64,000 nucleotides of DNA from Aestuariivirga sp. (GTDB lineage: Bacteria > Pseudomonadota > Alphaproteobacteria > Rhizobiales > Aestuariivirgaceae). This document shows, piece after piece, positions 47,814 through 59,228 of this stretch (the first letter of the stretch is position 1; every line of letters starts with the position of its first letter). The notes under the pieces were generated by a model that did no database searches, had not been told where the DNA came from, and saw only the letters and a program-made list of their open reading frames with translations. Both the position numbers and the translations under genes were made by a program. The DNA lies in assembly GCF_020252395.1 (NCBI RefSeq), contig NZ_JADCDB010000002.1, forward strand, positions 1 to 64,000. Reading direction: 5' to 3'.

Positions 47814-49544
47814 ATGCGAATCCGCAGGCTGTCAGAAGGAACGGTGAACCGCATCGCGGCGGGCGAGGTGATCGAGCGCCCGGCGAGCGTGGTGAAGGAG
47901 CTCGTCGAGAACGCCATCGACGCTGGCGCCACCCAGATCGACGTCGCCTTCCGCGGCGGCGGCAAGAGCCTGATCCGCGTTTCGGATGACGGAATAGGCA
48001 TGGGGCCGGAGGATCTGGCGCTTGCCGCCGAACGCCATGCCACGTCGAAGCTTGCCGATGACGACCTCGTCGGCATCCGCTTCCTTGGCTTCCGCGGCGA
48101 GGCGCTGGCGTCCATCGGCGCGGTGAGCCGCCTCGCCATTTCGTCACGGCCACGTGGCGGCGGCGATGCGCATGTCATCGCCGTCGAGGGCGGCCATCTC
48201 ACGCCGCCGCGGCCCGCGGCGCTGAACCTCGGCACCGAGATCGACGTCAGGGACCTGTTCTTCGCCACCCCCGCCCGCCTCAAGTTCCTCAAGGCCGACC
48301 GCACCGAGATGGTGGAGGCGGCCGAGGTTGTGCGCCGCATGGCGCTGGCACATCCGGAAATCGGCTTCGCCTTCGTCACTGAAGAGCGCCGCCTCGTCGA
48401 TGTGCCGAAGGGGGAGGGCGAGGAAGCGCGCATTCGCCATATCCTCGGGGCGGAGTTCATGGAGAATGCCGTGTCCTTCGAGCTCGAACGCGAGGGCGTG
48501 CGCTTGCGCGGTCATGCCGGGCTTCCCACCGCGGCGCGCGCCAACTCCGCCCAGCAATACATGTTCGTTAACGGACGCAGCGTGCGCGACAAGCTGATCT
48601 CCGGCGCCATTCGCGGCGCTTATGCCGATGTGCTGCCCCCGGGCCGCTTTCCCGCGCTGGTGCTCTTCCTCGATTGCCCGCCGGACCGCGTGGACGTGAA
48701 CGTGCATCCCACCAAGGCCGAGGTGCGTTTCCGCGACGGCGGCCTCGTCCGCGGTCTCATCGTCAGCGCCATCCGCGATGCGCTGGCGGGCAAGCGCCAG
48801 CCTGACACGGGACTGGCGCGCCAGACCGCCTCGTCCTTCCGCCCCACCATGCCGCGCCCCTTCAATCACCGCGGCTTCGACGAGGAGGAAAAACAGGCGG
48901 CCCTCGCCATGAACATGCCGCCGGCGTCCGCGCCCCTCCCCGAGCCGCAGGTGGCGCAGCCCGATTATCCGCTCGGGCAAGCCCGCGCCCAGATCCACGA
49001 TAATTACATCGTCGCGCAGACGAAGGACGGCTTCGTGCTCGTCGACCAGCACGCCGCCCATGAGCGACTGGTCTACGAGCGTCTGAAGCGCGAGCGGGCG
49101 GAGCGCGGCATCGAAACCCAGCCTTTGCTGGCGCCCGAGGTCGTCGATCTCGACCCTGTGGATGTGGAGCGCCTCGCCGCGGCAGCGGAGATGCTGGCGA
49201 AAACGGGCCTTACACTCGAGGCCTTCGGCGACGGCGCGGTCCTGGTGCGTGAGGTGCCCGCCGCCCTCGGCAAGGCGGATGTTGCCGGGATCGTCCGCGA
49301 CGTGGCCGATGAACTGGCCGAGCTTGGTGTGACGACCAGCGTCGAGGAGCGCATCAACCACGTGCTGGCCACCATGGCCTGCCACAACTCGGTCCGCTCC
49401 GGCCGCAGGCTCCGCCCCGAAGAAATGAACGCGCTTCTCCGTGAGATGGAGGCAACGCCCAACTCCGGCCAATGCAACCACGGGCGGCCAACCTTCATCG
49501 AGTTGAAACTGGCGGAAATCGAGAAGCTTTTCGGACGACGCTAG
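47814..49544 (+). CDS. mutL: DNA mismatch repair protein MutL
   Basis: 576 residues. N-terminal GHKL ATPase: IAAGEVIERPASVVKELVENAIDAGA, DDGIGM, FRGEALASIGAVS and the MutL/HexB signature region. The C-terminal endonuclease motif DQHAxxExxxxE is present (DQHAAHERLVYE), as is a CNHGRP block at the end. MutL of this kind nicks the daughter strand itself, in bacteria without MutH. It begins 32 nt after the M16 pair. Confidence 0.97.
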   Translation: MRIRRLSEGTVNRIAAGEVIERPASVVKELVENAIDAGATQIDVAFRGGGKSLIRVSDDGIGMGPEDLALAAERHATSKLADDDLVGIRFLGFRGEALASIGAVSRLAISSRPRGGGDAHVIAVEGGHLTPPRPAALNLGTEIDVRDLFFATPARLKFLKADRTEMVEAAEVVRRMALAHPEIGFAFVTEERRLVDVPKGEGEEARIRHILGAEFMENAVSFELEREGVRLRGHAGLPTAARANSAQQYMFVNGRSVRDKLISGAIRGAYADVLPPGRFPALVLFLDCPPDRVDVNVHPTKAEVRFRDGGLVRGLIVSAIRDALAGKRQPDTGLARQTASSFRPTMPRPFNHRGFDEEEKQAALAMNMPPASAPLPEPQVAQPDYPLGQARAQIHDNYIVAQTKDGFVLVDQHAAHERLVYERLKRERAERGIETQPLLAPEVVDLDPVDVERLAAAAEMLAKTGLTLEAFGDGAVLVREVPAALGKADVAGIVRDVADELAELGVTTSVEERINHVLATMACHNSVRSGRRLRPEEMNALLREMEATPNSGQCNHGRPTFIELKLAEIEKLFGRR

Positions 49545-49552
49545 CGCAACGG

Positions 49553-49580
49553 GCCCTCAAGTGCATCCGCGCCTGAGGGC
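49553..49580 (+). terminator. Possible weak hairpin after mutL
   Basis: GCCCTCA (49553-49559) pairs with TGAGGGC (49574-49580) around a 14-nt loop, 9 nt after the mutL stop. There is no T run, so it may be a rho-dependent end or mere chance. Confidence 0.3.
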
Positions 49581-49687
49581 GGAAAGTCGCGCCGGCTTCT
49601 GACTCCGGAGGCTCTTTCTCTTCGCCAGCGGTTCCACTTGCCCGCACGATGTTCTAGATCGGCCCGGCGCGCCTCGCCGGAATCTGG

Positions 49688-50788
49688 CTATACCGCGCTC
49701 ACCCGATACTGCGCCGTCTCCAGCCAGGCCGGGTTGATCTCAACACCCCAGCCCGGCGCATCGGTCACCGTCGCCTTGCCGTCCTCGATCCGGTAGGGCT
49801 CGCCAAGGAACAGGTCATACTGCCAAGGGTAGTAGTCCTCCCCCTCAATCGAGAATTCGAGATATCTTCCCGCATTCGGAATGGCCCGCAGCAAATGCAT
49901 GGTGCACATCGTCACCAGCGACAGGTTCGCCGCATGCGGCGTCACCGGCAGGCCCGCCTTCTCCGCCATCCGGCACACATGCAGCGTCCGCAGCATGCCG
50001 CCCATGTACATGACGTCCGGCTGCACGACGTCCACCGCGCGCATGCCGATCATGGTTTCCCAGGACGTGAACTCGCAGTCCTGTTCGCCGCCGGTGACGT
50101 CGATGGAGAGTGCATCCGTCACCTGCTTCGTCCAGGCGAATTCCCAGTAGGGGCAGGGCTCCTCGAAATGCCCGATGCCCTCGGCCTCCAGGAGCCGCCC
50201 CACCTCGATCGCCCGCTTTGGCGTATAGCAGCTGTTGGCGTCGACGAGCTTGGCCACGCCATCGCCCAGCGCGCGCGACACGGTGGGCACGATCTCCTCG
50301 GTGCGGCCCGGCCATTCGTCCCTGTCGCGCCCGCATTCGGAGCCGACGCGCCACTTGAAGGCATCGAAGCCCTTCTCGTCGCGCAAGCGGCACAGCCTTG
50401 CGGCCTCATCCTTCGGCGTGATGTCGCGCTTCATCGAGGAGGCATAGGCGCGGAGCTTGCCCGGCGTGCCGCCGAGCAGCACGGCGACGGGCTTTCCCTC
50501 CAGCTTGCCGCGCAGGTCGAGGAGCGCGGTGTCGAGGCCCGTCATGGCGCGGCGGAGGTAGGAGCCCGGATATTTGTGCTCGCGCTCGCTGATAATGGCC
50601 AGCGTATCGGCAAAATCCAGCGCTTCGGCGCCCAGCGCATGGCGCGCCACCTGGCGGTGGAAGATTTCGCAGGTGATGTCGGCATTATAGGTCGAGACCT
50701 GGCCCCATCCCTGGTGGCCGGTGTCGGCTGTTGCCCGGACGAAACCGACGAACTCGTTGCAGAAGGTCTCAAGCTTCGTGATCTTCAC
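49688..50788 (-). CDS. Enolase-superfamily enzyme (mandelate racemase/muconate lactonizing type)
   Basis: 366 residues. The alpha-proton abstraction barrel shows a metal-ligand series: D in LVDANSCYT, E in HFEEPCPYWE, E in TGGEQDCEF, then VDVVQPDVMYMGGMLRTLHVCRMAEKAG and PHAANLSL. The catalytic lysine region FKWRVGSECG carries KWR. The substrate, probably a sugar acid, cannot be told from sequence. It sits 1 nt before rsmD on the same strand but with no clear functional link. Confidence 0.85.
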   Translation of the reverse strand: MKITKLETFCNEFVGFVRATADTGHQGWGQVSTYNADITCEIFHRQVARHALGAEALDFADTLAIISEREHKYPGSYLRRAMTGLDTALLDLRGKLEGKPVAVLLGGTPGKLRAYASSMKRDITPKDEAARLCRLRDEKGFDAFKWRVGSECGRDRDEWPGRTEEIVPTVSRALGDGVAKLVDANSCYTPKRAIEVGRLLEAEGIGHFEEPCPYWEFAWTKQVTDALSIDVTGGEQDCEFTSWETMIGMRAVDVVQPDVMYMGGMLRTLHVCRMAEKAGLPVTPHAANLSLVTMCTMHLLRAIPNAGRYLEFSIEGEDYYPWQYDLFLGEPYRIEDGKATVTDAPGWGVEINPAWLETAQYRVSAV

Positions 50789-51312
50789 GTCAGTCTCCCC
50801 GGTAAAATCTTATCTTCGTATCGCCATAGTCCCGCTCGTCGATCAGCGCGAGGCCTGCAATGTCCTTGACCTCGGCCTTCTGCTGCTCTTCCAGCACGAC
50901 GATGCCGCCGGGGTTGAGCCAGTCACCGGCAATCAGCGAGGCCAGTGCCTTCTCCCCCAGTCCCTTGCCATATGGCGGGTCGGCGAAGACGAGGTCGAAG
51001 CGCGGCTGCGGAGAACAGGACCCGAGTGCCGTCGCATCGCGCCGCCAGATCTTCACGAGCCCGATCACCCCCAGCGCATCGGCATTCTTGCGGATGAGCC
51101 CGCGCGCTTCCGCGCTGTCCTCCACGAACTGGCAGAAGCGCGCGCCTCGCGAAACGGCCTCGAGCCCCATGGCGCCCGTCCCGGCAAACAGGTCCAGCAC
51201 ACGCGCGCCATCGAGCGGCAACCCGCCGATGCCATGCGCCAGAATGTTGAACACCGATTCCCGCACCCGGTCCGTGGTGGGCCGTGTCGCCGAACCGGAG
51301 GGCGGGGCGATG

Positions 51313-52089
<777 letters not shown>

Positions 52090-52106
52090 CTTGACCCGTC
52101 ACCCAT

Positions 52107-52583
52107 ATGGCCTCAATTGGCACGATGCGACTGAATCTGCCAGCCCCCCTCGCGATCGCCTTCGAAGAAGCGGAAGCCGCCGCCCTTCGCGGCGAGGTTC
52201 CAGTGGGCGCCGTGGTGGCCGGCAAGGCCGGCAACGTCATCGCAAGAGCAGGAAACCGCACGCTGGAACGGAAGGACCCCACGGCCCACGCCGAGCTGCT
52301 GGCGATCCGCGCGGCGGCCGGAATCCTGGGCTCGGAGCGCCTTGTCGATTGCGACCTCTTCGTCACGCTTGAACCCTGCGCCATGTGTGCAGCGGCGATT
52401 TCCTTCGCCCGCATCCGCCGCCTCTATTTCGCGGCGGGCGACGAAAAGATGGGGGCGGTGGAGCACGGCCCCCGCTTCTATGGGCAGCCCACCTGCCACC
52501 ACGCGCCGGACGTCTACGGCGGGCTGGGCGAGGAGCGGGCAAAGGCGATGCTGAAGGACTTCTTCAAGGCGAAGCGGCCGTGA
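52107..52583 (+). CDS. tadA: tRNA-specific adenosine deaminase
   Basis: 158 residues, or 152 from ATG 52125. The zinc site DPTAHAELLAI (HAE) and FVTLEPCAMCAAAI (PCxxC) are intact. It deaminates A34 to inosine in tRNA-Arg(ACG). A downstream FARIRRLYFAAGDEKMGAVEHG block is typical. The end overlaps the patatin gene by 20 nt. Confidence 0.95.
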   Translation: MASIGTMRLNLPAPLAIAFEEAEAAALRGEVPVGAVVAGKAGNVIARAGNRTLERKDPTAHAELLAIRAAAGILGSERLVDCDLFVTLEPCAMCAAAISFARIRRLYFAAGDEKMGAVEHGPRFYGQPTCHHAPDVYGGLGEERAKAMLKDFFKAKRP

Positions 52584-53403
52584 GTCTCTTCTCGAGTTCC
52601 CGCTTCAGCTGCTCTTTTGCCGGCTGCGCCTGCTCCAGCACCTCCCGGATGCGGAAGTAATCGCCGGCGGAAAACGAGTCGATCGCCGGCCGCACATAGA
52701 TGTCCGGAGGACTGATCTGCCGCCGCAGGCTGGCCACCTGGTTGAACAGGATGAGGATGGACCCCACCGCCAGATCCATGTTGGTGCGGTTCTTGCGATT
52801 GGCTTCGCGCGGCCGCCCGGTGACGTCGACGGCGACCACGATGTCCACGCCATCGCGTACATGGTCGAATGGCACCGGATTGGTGACACCGCCATCGACA
52901 TAGCTGTGCCCGTCATAGTGCGGGCCGAGGATGACGCCCGGGATGGCAATCGAGGCGCCCAACGCTTTCACGAGGGACCCGCGTTCGATAACGCGCTCCT
53001 CCATCGCATCGAAGTCGGTGGCGATCACCTTGAAGGGAATTGCCAGATCCTCGATCATCTCCGGCAAGGTTTCCGGCAGCACCAGCGAGGCGAGCCTCTC
53101 GCCATGCACATGCAACGAGGCGAAGCCGCGCAGTGCGAGGAGCTCGAAGGGATTGACCCGCTTCTGCCCGAAGGCGAATTTCAGAGCTCCGATGCGGTCC
53201 GACAGCAGCAGCTCGGCGCGCTCGCGGATTTCCTTGGCCGTCAGCCCGCCGGCATAACCAGCCCCCAGCAGCGCGCCGATGGAGCAGCCGGCGATCACCT
53301 TCGGCTTGATGCCCAGTTCGTCGAACACTTCGAGCACCGGAATGTGGGCGAGCCCGCGCGCGCTGCCGCCGCCCAGTGCAAGGCCAATCGATGGTTCGCT
53401 CAT
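52564..53403 (-). CDS. Patatin-like phospholipase
   Basis: 279 residues, start at ATG 53403. It contains the oxyanion GGGSARGLAHI, the nucleophile elbow GCSIGALLGAGYAGG (GxSxG) and the catalytic dyad Asp in YVDGGVTNPVP (DGG). It matches the short bacterial RssA-type patatins that cleave acyl chains of lipids. It is one of a convergent/adjacent set with tadA, its start overlapping the phosphotransferase stop by 4 nt. Confidence 0.9.
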   Translation of the reverse strand: MSEPSIGLALGGGSARGLAHIPVLEVFDELGIKPKVIAGCSIGALLGAGYAGGLTAKEIRERAELLLSDRIGALKFAFGQKRVNPFELLALRGFASLHVHGERLASLVLPETLPEMIEDLAIPFKVIATDFDAMEERVIERGSLVKALGASIAIPGVILGPHYDGHSYVDGGVTNPVPFDHVRDGVDIVVAVDVTGRPREANRKNRTNMDLAVGSILILFNQVASLRRQISPPDIYVRPAIDSFSAGDYFRIREVLEQAQPAKEQLKRELEKRLTAASP

Positions 53404-54464
53404 GCGCCTGCCTTTCGTGCGAAGGACCATGCCGTCTCGGCGAGCGGCCGCACCTGCCGCGCCATGGCTGCTGCATCCCCATTGGCCGCCGTGCCATCCC
53501 GGACGCGGCCCAGAATGCCCTGCAGGATCGCCGCGAGACGGAAGAAGTTATAAGCCATGTAGATCGGCAGATCCGGAATGCCGCTTCGCCCGGTGCGGCG
53601 GCAATAATCCGCGATGTAGGCGTCGATAGCCGGAACGCCAGGCTCCCGCTCGTGCCCCAGCAGCGAGCCGACGCCAGCGCCCGTTTCCGACACCGGCATG
53701 AACCATTGCATCAGGTGATAGGTGAAATCCGCCAGCGGATCGCCCAGCGTCGAGAGTTCCCAGTCCAGCACCGCGATCACACGGGGTTCCGCCGGATGGA
53801 CGATGCAGTTATCCAGCCGGAAATCGCCATGCACGATGGCGGCACCGGAGTCAGCGGGGCATGCGTCCGGAAGCCATGCAATGAGGCTGTTCATCTCCGC
53901 GATCGTTTCGGTTTCGGAGGCACGATACTGTTCGCTCCAGCGCTTGATCTGGCGGGCCACATAACCCTGCGGCTTGCCGAAGCCGCCAAGTCCGAGCGCC
54001 AAGGGATCGAGCAGGTGCAGCTGCGCGATGGCGGCGTTGAGCGAGTCGAACAGTGCCGCGCGTTCCGTGCCCGAAAGACCCGGCGCATGCGGCTCCCAGA
54101 ACACCCGGCCCCCGGCATGCGCCATCACATAGAAAGCGGCGCCGATGATGCCGTCATCGGCGCATAGGTGTAGCGGCCGCGCCACCGGGAACCCGGCGCG
54201 CGCCAGCGCCTCCGTCACCCGATACTCGCGCTCGATGGCATGGGCCGAAGGCAGCAGCTTGCCGAAGGGCTTGCGCCGCAGCACGTAGGATCCACCGTGC
54301 GTCGTCAGCTTGTAGGTAGGGTTCGACTGGCCGCCCTTGAAGCGCGCCAGCGTCAGCGGCCCGGCAAAGCCGTCAAGGTTCCGCGAAAGATAGGCCTCCA
54401 GCGCAGCGGCATCAATGTCGGAGGCGGTGGTGCCGGAGAAGGCCTGCTGCCGGTCAATGCGCAT
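53400..54464 (-). CDS. APH/ACAD10-type phosphotransferase family protein
   Basis: 354 residues. Kinase-like fold: LARFKGGQSNPTYKLTTHGGSYVLRRKPFG (lysine strand), VHGDFRLDNCIVHPAEPRVIAVLDWELSTLGDPLADFTYHL with catalytic HGDFRLDN and DWE. This is the ACAD10/11-like group, which acts on hydroxy-acids/lipid intermediates rather than aminoglycosides. The start is ATG 54464; an in-frame ATG at 54503 is possible. It overlaps the patatin gene, hinting at a lipid role. Confidence 0.85.
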   Translation of the reverse strand: MRIDRQQAFSGTTASDIDAAALEAYLSRNLDGFAGPLTLARFKGGQSNPTYKLTTHGGSYVLRRKPFGKLLPSAHAIEREYRVTEALARAGFPVARPLHLCADDGIIGAAFYVMAHAGGRVFWEPHAPGLSGTERAALFDSLNAAIAQLHLLDPLALGLGGFGKPQGYVARQIKRWSEQYRASETETIAEMNSLIAWLPDACPADSGAAIVHGDFRLDNCIVHPAEPRVIAVLDWELSTLGDPLADFTYHLMQWFMPVSETGAGVGSLLGHEREPGVPAIDAYIADYCRRTGRSGIPDLPIYMAYNFFRLAAILQGILGRVRDGTAANGDAAAMARQVRPLAETAWSFARKAGA

Positions 54465-54586
54465 GGCGGCCCAGGAATGGCGGCAGCGCGTCCACTCCGG
54501 CATGCCGGCGCCGGTATTCGCGCGTGCCGGGGAAGAGTGTGCTCATAGGTGGGCAGATTACACCGCTTGACCAGCTCACGCAAAGT

Positions 54587-55861
54587 TCAGCGCGTCTCCC
54601 CGCGCGCCAGCGCCCGCCAGGCAATGTCGCGGCGGCAGAAGCCGTCGGGCCAGTCGATGCGGTCGACCGCGGCATAGGCCCGGTCGCGCGCCTCGCGAAC
54701 GGTTGCACCGCGCGCCGTCACGTTCAGCACGCGCCCGCCATTGGCGACGATTGCGCCGTCCCTCTCCGCCGTGCCCGCGTGGAAGATCTCCACGCCCTCC
54801 ATGGCGGCGGCGCCTTCGAGGCCGCGGATCTCGGTGCCCTTCACCGCGCCGCCCGGATAGCCCTGCGCACACATGACGACGGTCAGCGCCACGTCGTCGA
54901 ACCACCGCGCCGAGACCTTGTCGAGGGTGCCGTCGCAGCAGGCGAGCAGCAGGGTGACGAGATCATCCTTCAGCCGCATCATCAACACCTGGGCTTCCGG
55001 GTCGCCGAAGCGGCAGTTGTATTCGATGAGCTTGGGGCCGTCCCCGGTGAGGATGAGCCCGGCATAGAGCACGCCGGCATAGGGGTGCCCCATCTCTTGC
55101 AGCGCGCGGATCGTGGGCTTGACGATTTTCTCCAGCGCCTCGTCGCACAGCGCGGGCGTCATGCAGGGGGCAGGGGAATAGGCGCCCATGCCGCCGGTGT
55201 TGGGGCCCGTGTCGCCGTCGCCCACGCGCTTGTGGTCCTGCGCGGTGGCGAGCGGCAGGGCGTGTTTCCCGTCGGTCAGCACGAAGAAGCTCGCCTCCTC
55301 GCCTTCGAGGAATTCCTCGATCACGCATCCGGCCCCGCAGAACTTGCCTGAGAAAATGTCTTCGACGGCTGCGCGCGCTTCCGCCATGTCCAGCGCCACG
55401 GTAACGCCCTTGCCCGCCGCGAGCCCATCCGCCTTGATGACGATGGGGGCGCCATGCGTTTCGAGATATGCAAGCGCTGCCGCCTTGTCCTGGAACCGGC
55501 CATAGGCTGCGGTGGGAATGCCGTATTTGGCGCAGATGTCTTTGGTGAAGCCCTTGGAGCCTTCGAGCTGGGCAGGAAACTTCTTCGGCCCGAAGCACTT
55601 GATCCCCGCAGCGGCGAGGTCATCCGCCAGCCCCGCCACAAGCGGCGCCTCGGGACCCACCACCACGAGGCCGATGTTCTCCGCCCGGCAGAAGGCGGTC
55701 ACCGCGGCATGGTCGGCGACCTCCAGCTCGACGTTGCGGGCGATCTGGCCAATGCCGGGGTTTCCGGGCGCCACGAACAGCCTGTCGCAAAGCGGGCTCG
55801 CCGCAATCGCCCAGGCCAGTGCGTGTTCCCGGCCGCCCGATCCGATGAGAAGAATGTTCAT
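54587..55861 (-). CDS. purD: Phosphoribosylamine-glycine ligase
   Basis: 424 residues, ATP-grasp. [86 protein letters not shown] and [18 protein letters not shown] are all PurD signature blocks. It catalyses the second step of purine synthesis. It is divergent from xseA with a 71-nt gap. Confidence 0.97.
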   Translation of the reverse strand: MNILLIGSGGREHALAWAIAASPLCDRLFVAPGNPGIGQIARNVELEVADHAAVTAFCRAENIGLVVVGPEAPLVAGLADDLAAAGIKCFGPKKFPAQLEGSKGFTKDICAKYGIPTAAYGRFQDKAAALAYLETHGAPIVIKADGLAAGKGVTVALDMAEARAAVEDIFSGKFCGAGCVIEEFLEGEEASFFVLTDGKHALPLATAQDHKRVGDGDTGPNTGGMGAYSPAPCMTPALCDEALEKIVKPTIRALQEMGHPYAGVLYAGLILTGDGPKLIEYNCRFGDPEAQVLMMRLKDDLVTLLLACCDGTLDKVSARWFDDVALTVVMCAQGYPGGAVKGTEIRGLEGAAAMEGVEIFHAGTAERDGAIVANGGRVLNVTARGATVREARDRAYAAVDRIDWPDGFCRRDIAWRALARGETR

Positions 55862-55932
55862 GGCTGCACCCGTTCTTGATTTCGCCCGCCTTTTTGCATT
55901 TGATGCGTGTGAATCAAAGCGCGGAATTTGCC

Positions 55933-57330
55933 ATGTCCACCATCTGGGATCATGATCCGGAAACCGGCGAGATCATCGAGACCGGCGGCTCCAATTCCGG
56001 GGAATACTCGGTCTCGGAGATCGCCAACGCTCTGAAGCGCACGCTGGAGGACACCTTCGGACATGTGCGCGTGCGGGGCGAGATCTCGGGCTATCGCGGC
56101 CCCCACTCCTCCGGACACTGCTATTTCTCGATCAAGGACGAGGGCGCGAAGCTCGACGCGGTAATCTGGCGCGGCAGCTTCGGGCGCCTGCGCTCCAAGA
56201 TGCAGGAGGGGCTGGAGGTCGTCGTCACCGGCAAGATCACCTCCTATCCGCTCAAGTCCGCCTACCAGATCATTATTGAGTCGATCGAGCCCGCCGGTGC
56301 CGGCGCGCTGATGGCGCTGCTGGAGGAGCGGAAGAAGAAGCTCACGGCGGAAGGCCTGTTCGATGCGGCGCGGAAGCGCCCCATCCCTTATTTGCCCACG
56401 GTGATCGGCATCGTCACCTCGCCCACGGGAGCCGTGATCCGCGACATTCTGCACCGTCTCAATGAGCGTTTCCCGCGCCATGTCATGGTCTGGCCGGTGC
56501 GCGTGCAGGGCGAGACCTGCGCGGCAGAGGTCGCCGCCGCCATCGCCGGTTTCAACGGCATGGCGCGGAAGCCCGACGTCATCATCGTGGCGCGCGGCGG
56601 CGGATCGCTCGAGGACCTGTGGGGCTTCAATGAGGAGATCGTGGTGCGCGCCGCCGCGGCGAGCGCCATCCCGGTCATCTCCGCGGTGGGCCATGAGACG
56701 GATACGACGCTCATCGATTATGCTGCTGACCTGCGTGCGCCCACCCCCACGGCCGCCGCCGAGAAGGCCGTTCCGGTGCGCGCTGACCTCGTGGCTGAGG
56801 TGGCCCGTCTCGATGCCCGCATGAAGGGCGGCCTCAGCCGCGGCATGGATGAGCGCTTAACGCGCGTCCGCTCCGCCGCCCGTGCCCTGCCGCGCCCGGA
56901 TGAAATCCTCGCTCTCGTGCGCCAGCGTTTCGATTCTGCCTCGGGCCGCCTCGTACTGGCGCTGAAGGCCAATACGCGCGAGCAGGCCGCCCGCCTCAAC
57001 CGCGTTGCGCCGCGCCTCACGCCCGCCCCCATGCGCGCCATGATCGCCAATGAGCGCCGCTCGCTCGATCTTTCGGGCCGCCGTGCCGCGCAGGCCCTGT
57101 CGCGCCTCGTCGCCTTCCAGCGCCAGCGCTTCGATGGCGTGGCGAAGCTCGCGGACTCGCTCTCCTACAGATCCGTACTTCGGCGCGGCTTCGCGTTGGT
57201 GCGGGACGAGACGGGCAGGCCGGTGCGCGCCGCGGCCGGCGTCAGTCAGTGGGAAGCTCTTCGCCTTGAGTTCGCCGATGGCGAGGTGAAGGTGCGCGAA
57301 GACAGCCCCAGGCAGGGCCGACTTCTTTAG
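55933..57330 (+). CDS. xseA: Exodeoxyribonuclease VII large subunit
   Basis: 465 residues from ATG 55933. N-terminal OB-fold [45 protein letters not shown], then [43 protein letters not shown] and [28 protein letters not shown]. XseA with XseB degrades single-stranded DNA. The frame is open 19 codons further upstream from TTG 55876. The gene converges with the M29 aminopeptidase (4 nt apart). Confidence 0.95.
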   Translation: MSTIWDHDPETGEIIETGGSNSGEYSVSEIANALKRTLEDTFGHVRVRGEISGYRGPHSSGHCYFSIKDEGAKLDAVIWRGSFGRLRSKMQEGLEVVVTGKITSYPLKSAYQIIIESIEPAGAGALMALLEERKKKLTAEGLFDAARKRPIPYLPTVIGIVTSPTGAVIRDILHRLNERFPRHVMVWPVRVQGETCAAEVAAAIAGFNGMARKPDVIIVARGGGSLEDLWGFNEEIVVRAAAASAIPVISAVGHETDTTLIDYAADLRAPTPTAAAEKAVPVRADLVAEVARLDARMKGGLSRGMDERLTRVRSAARALPRPDEILALVRQRFDSASGRLVLALKANTREQAARLNRVAPRLTPAPMRAMIANERRSLDLSGRRAAQALSRLVAFQRQRFDGVAKLADSLSYRSVLRRGFALVRDETGRPVRAAAGVSQWEALRLEFADGEVKVREDSPRQGRLL

Positions 57331-57334
57331 CGCA

Positions 57335-58576
57335 TCAGACCGCCCACTCGCCCTTGCGCATCAGCGGTTCGGCGGAGCCATCCGCCATGATGCCGTCGAC
57401 GTCCAACTCGCCCGAGCCGATCATCCAGTCCACATGCACGAGGCTCGCATTGGCGCCCAGCGCCGCAAGCTCATCCTTGGAGCGTTTGGAGCCTTCGCGG
57501 ATGTTCTCGGTGTAGGACTGGCCCACCGCGATGTGGCTCGCCGCATTCTCGTCGAACAGCGTGTTGTTGAAGATGAGGCCGCTCTTCGAGATCGGCGACG
57601 AATGCGGCACGAGTGCTACTTCGCCCAGACGCGCCGCCCCTTCATCCGTGTCGATGAGATTGCGAAAGGCATCCTGCCCCTTCTCCGCCGTCATCTCCAC
57701 GATCTTTCCGCGCTCGAAGCGCACGCGGATGCCGTCGATCAGCGAACCCTGATAGGACAGTGGCTTCGAGGAACACACCACGCCGTCCACCATGTCCTTG
57801 TGGGGTGCGGTGAACACCTCCTCGGTCGGGATGTTGGCATTGCAGAACACGCCGTTCAGCGCCTTGCCGCCGCCGCCCTTCCAGTTGTGCTCCCCGGCGA
57901 GACCCAGCATGAGATCGGTCCCGGGCCCCTTGTATTTCAACGCGCGGTAGCGCCGGTTGTTGAGGAACGCGGTGCGCCGGCGCAGGTCATTGTTGTGCTT
58001 TTCCCATGCCGCGATCGGGTCCGGCAGGTCGGCCTTGGTGCAGGCGAAAATCGCCCGCCACAGCCGGTCCATGGCTTCGGCCTCGGGAATTCCGGGAAAC
58101 ACCGACTGGGCCCACGCAGGCGTTGCCGCCGCGATGACGCACCAGTTGATGGCGAAGCCGGTGATCAGCTCGAGAGCCGGGCGATAGGCCTTTGACCGCG
58201 CCTTGTTGGCGCGTGACAGCTTGTCCGGGTCTTGCCCCGCCAGCAGGGCCGGGTTTTCGCCGGCGATGGCCAGCCGCGCGGCGCCGCCGCGGAAGGCCTC
58301 TGCCATGCCGTTGAACAGCCAGCCGGGCGCCACGTCGAAGGCTTCCTTTGGGGCATGCCGATAGCGGGCAAGAGTCGTCTCTTCATCGGCGTAGACCGTG
58401 GTCACGAGGCTCGCCCCAGCCTCATAGGCGTGCTCGGTGATGCGGCGCACCAATGCCACCGCATCGAGTGGCGCCGTGATCACCAGCTGCTGCCCTCTCT
58501 GAAGGTTGAGGCCGGTCCGAACGGCGAGTTTGGCGTAGATGTCGAGAAGCTGTTCGTGGGTGGATGTTTCGCTCAT
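57335..58576 (-). CDS. M29 family aminopeptidase
   Basis: 413 residues: LNLQRGQQLVITAPLDAVALVRRITEHAYEAGAS, EEVFTAPHKDMVDGVV, SKSGLIFNNTLFDENAASHIAVGQSY and a VHVDWMIGSGELDVDGI end. The EEV, ENAASHIA(xG) and HxDWMIG blocks hold the two-metal ligands of thermophilic-aminopeptidase (AmpS/AmpT) proteins. A cytosolic metallo-aminopeptidase role is expected. It is divergent from DUF2093. Confidence 0.93.
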   Translation of the reverse strand: MSETSTHEQLLDIYAKLAVRTGLNLQRGQQLVITAPLDAVALVRRITEHAYEAGASLVTTVYADEETTLARYRHAPKEAFDVAPGWLFNGMAEAFRGGAARLAIAGENPALLAGQDPDKLSRANKARSKAYRPALELITGFAINWCVIAAATPAWAQSVFPGIPEAEAMDRLWRAIFACTKADLPDPIAAWEKHNNDLRRRTAFLNNRRYRALKYKGPGTDLMLGLAGEHNWKGGGGKALNGVFCNANIPTEEVFTAPHKDMVDGVVCSSKPLSYQGSLIDGIRVRFERGKIVEMTAEKGQDAFRNLIDTDEGAARLGEVALVPHSSPISKSGLIFNNTLFDENAASHIAVGQSYTENIREGSKRSKDELAALGANASLVHVDWMIGSGELDVDGIMADGSAEPLMRKGEWAV

Positions 58577-58661
58577 GGCAGTGAATCTAACCGCATCCGA
58601 TCAGCATTGTCCAAAGTTTCGGCGTCTTCAAATGGGCACAAAACCAGCTAGACTGTCAGCC

Positions 58662-58922
58662 ATGAATTTTCTCGACACGAAGCAACCTCGCCGGGAGGCC
58701 GTGATCCGTTACCTCGATGCCGATTTCCAGATCCTGCGGGAGGGGGATTTCGTGCGCTGCGCCGTAACGGGCGATCCTATTCCGCTTGCCAGCCTTCGCT
58801 ACTGGAACGTCGGCCTGCAGCAGCCCTTTTGCTCGGCAGAGGCCGCCTTTTCGGAACTCCTCAAAACCGTTTCGCAAAGGTTGTCAGATAGTTCTGCACG
58901 TCCTGCTGGTAGAGGACGATAA
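58662..58922 (+). CDS. DUF2093 family protein
   Basis: 86 residues from ATG 58662: AVIRYLDADFQILREGDFVRCAVTGDPIPLASLRYWNVGLQQPFCSA. This block defines DUF2093, a small alphaproteobacterial family often found near xseA and lpxC. It has a zinc-ribbon-like pair of cysteines only. The last ~15 residues (Ser/Arg-rich) overlap a reverse-strand membrane frame and may not be conserved. Confidence 0.85.
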   Translation: MNFLDTKQPRREAVIRYLDADFQILREGDFVRCAVTGDPIPLASLRYWNVGLQQPFCSAEAAFSELLKTVSQRLSDSSARPAGRGR

Positions 58923-59052
58923 TGTTGGCGCCCAGTGCGGCAAGCTGGACCAACAGGGCGGCGGCTGCCGGCATAGGCCGGGCGCCGGAGGCCTTACGGA
59001 TGGCAAAAATGGCGAGAAATATCGCGTTCAGTACCAGCAGACGGACGAACAT
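58861..59052 (-). CDS. Possible small membrane protein
   Basis: 63 residues, two hydrophobic segments ([15 protein letters not shown] and [21 protein letters not shown]), arranged like a hairpin membrane protein. It overlaps the 3' end of the DUF2093 gene by 62 nt on the other strand. I do not know the family and there is no strong RBS, so it is only a candidate. Confidence 0.35.
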   Translation of the reverse strand: MFVRLLVLNAIFLAIFAIRKASGARPMPAAAALLVQLAALGANIIVLYQQDVQNYLTTFAKRF

Positions 59053-59228
59053 GGGCGGAGAGCCGGCGGCAAGGACGTTATATGCTTGGTCTCATCTCGC
59101 ATGATAAAGATATTCCAGCATCGCCTGTTCGGACCATCCACGCGGGCTGGAATCCTACCGCCAAGCCGTGTATAGGCCAAGCCGATTTTAGAGTTGGAAA
59201 GGGTCAATCCCCTTTTGGAGTAAACGAG

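Noticed and set aside
54454-54543. 30-codon minus-strand frame just upstream of the APH-like gene (MSTLFPGTREYRRRHAG)
   Set aside because: Too short and overlapping the start of the neighbouring gene; no independent support.
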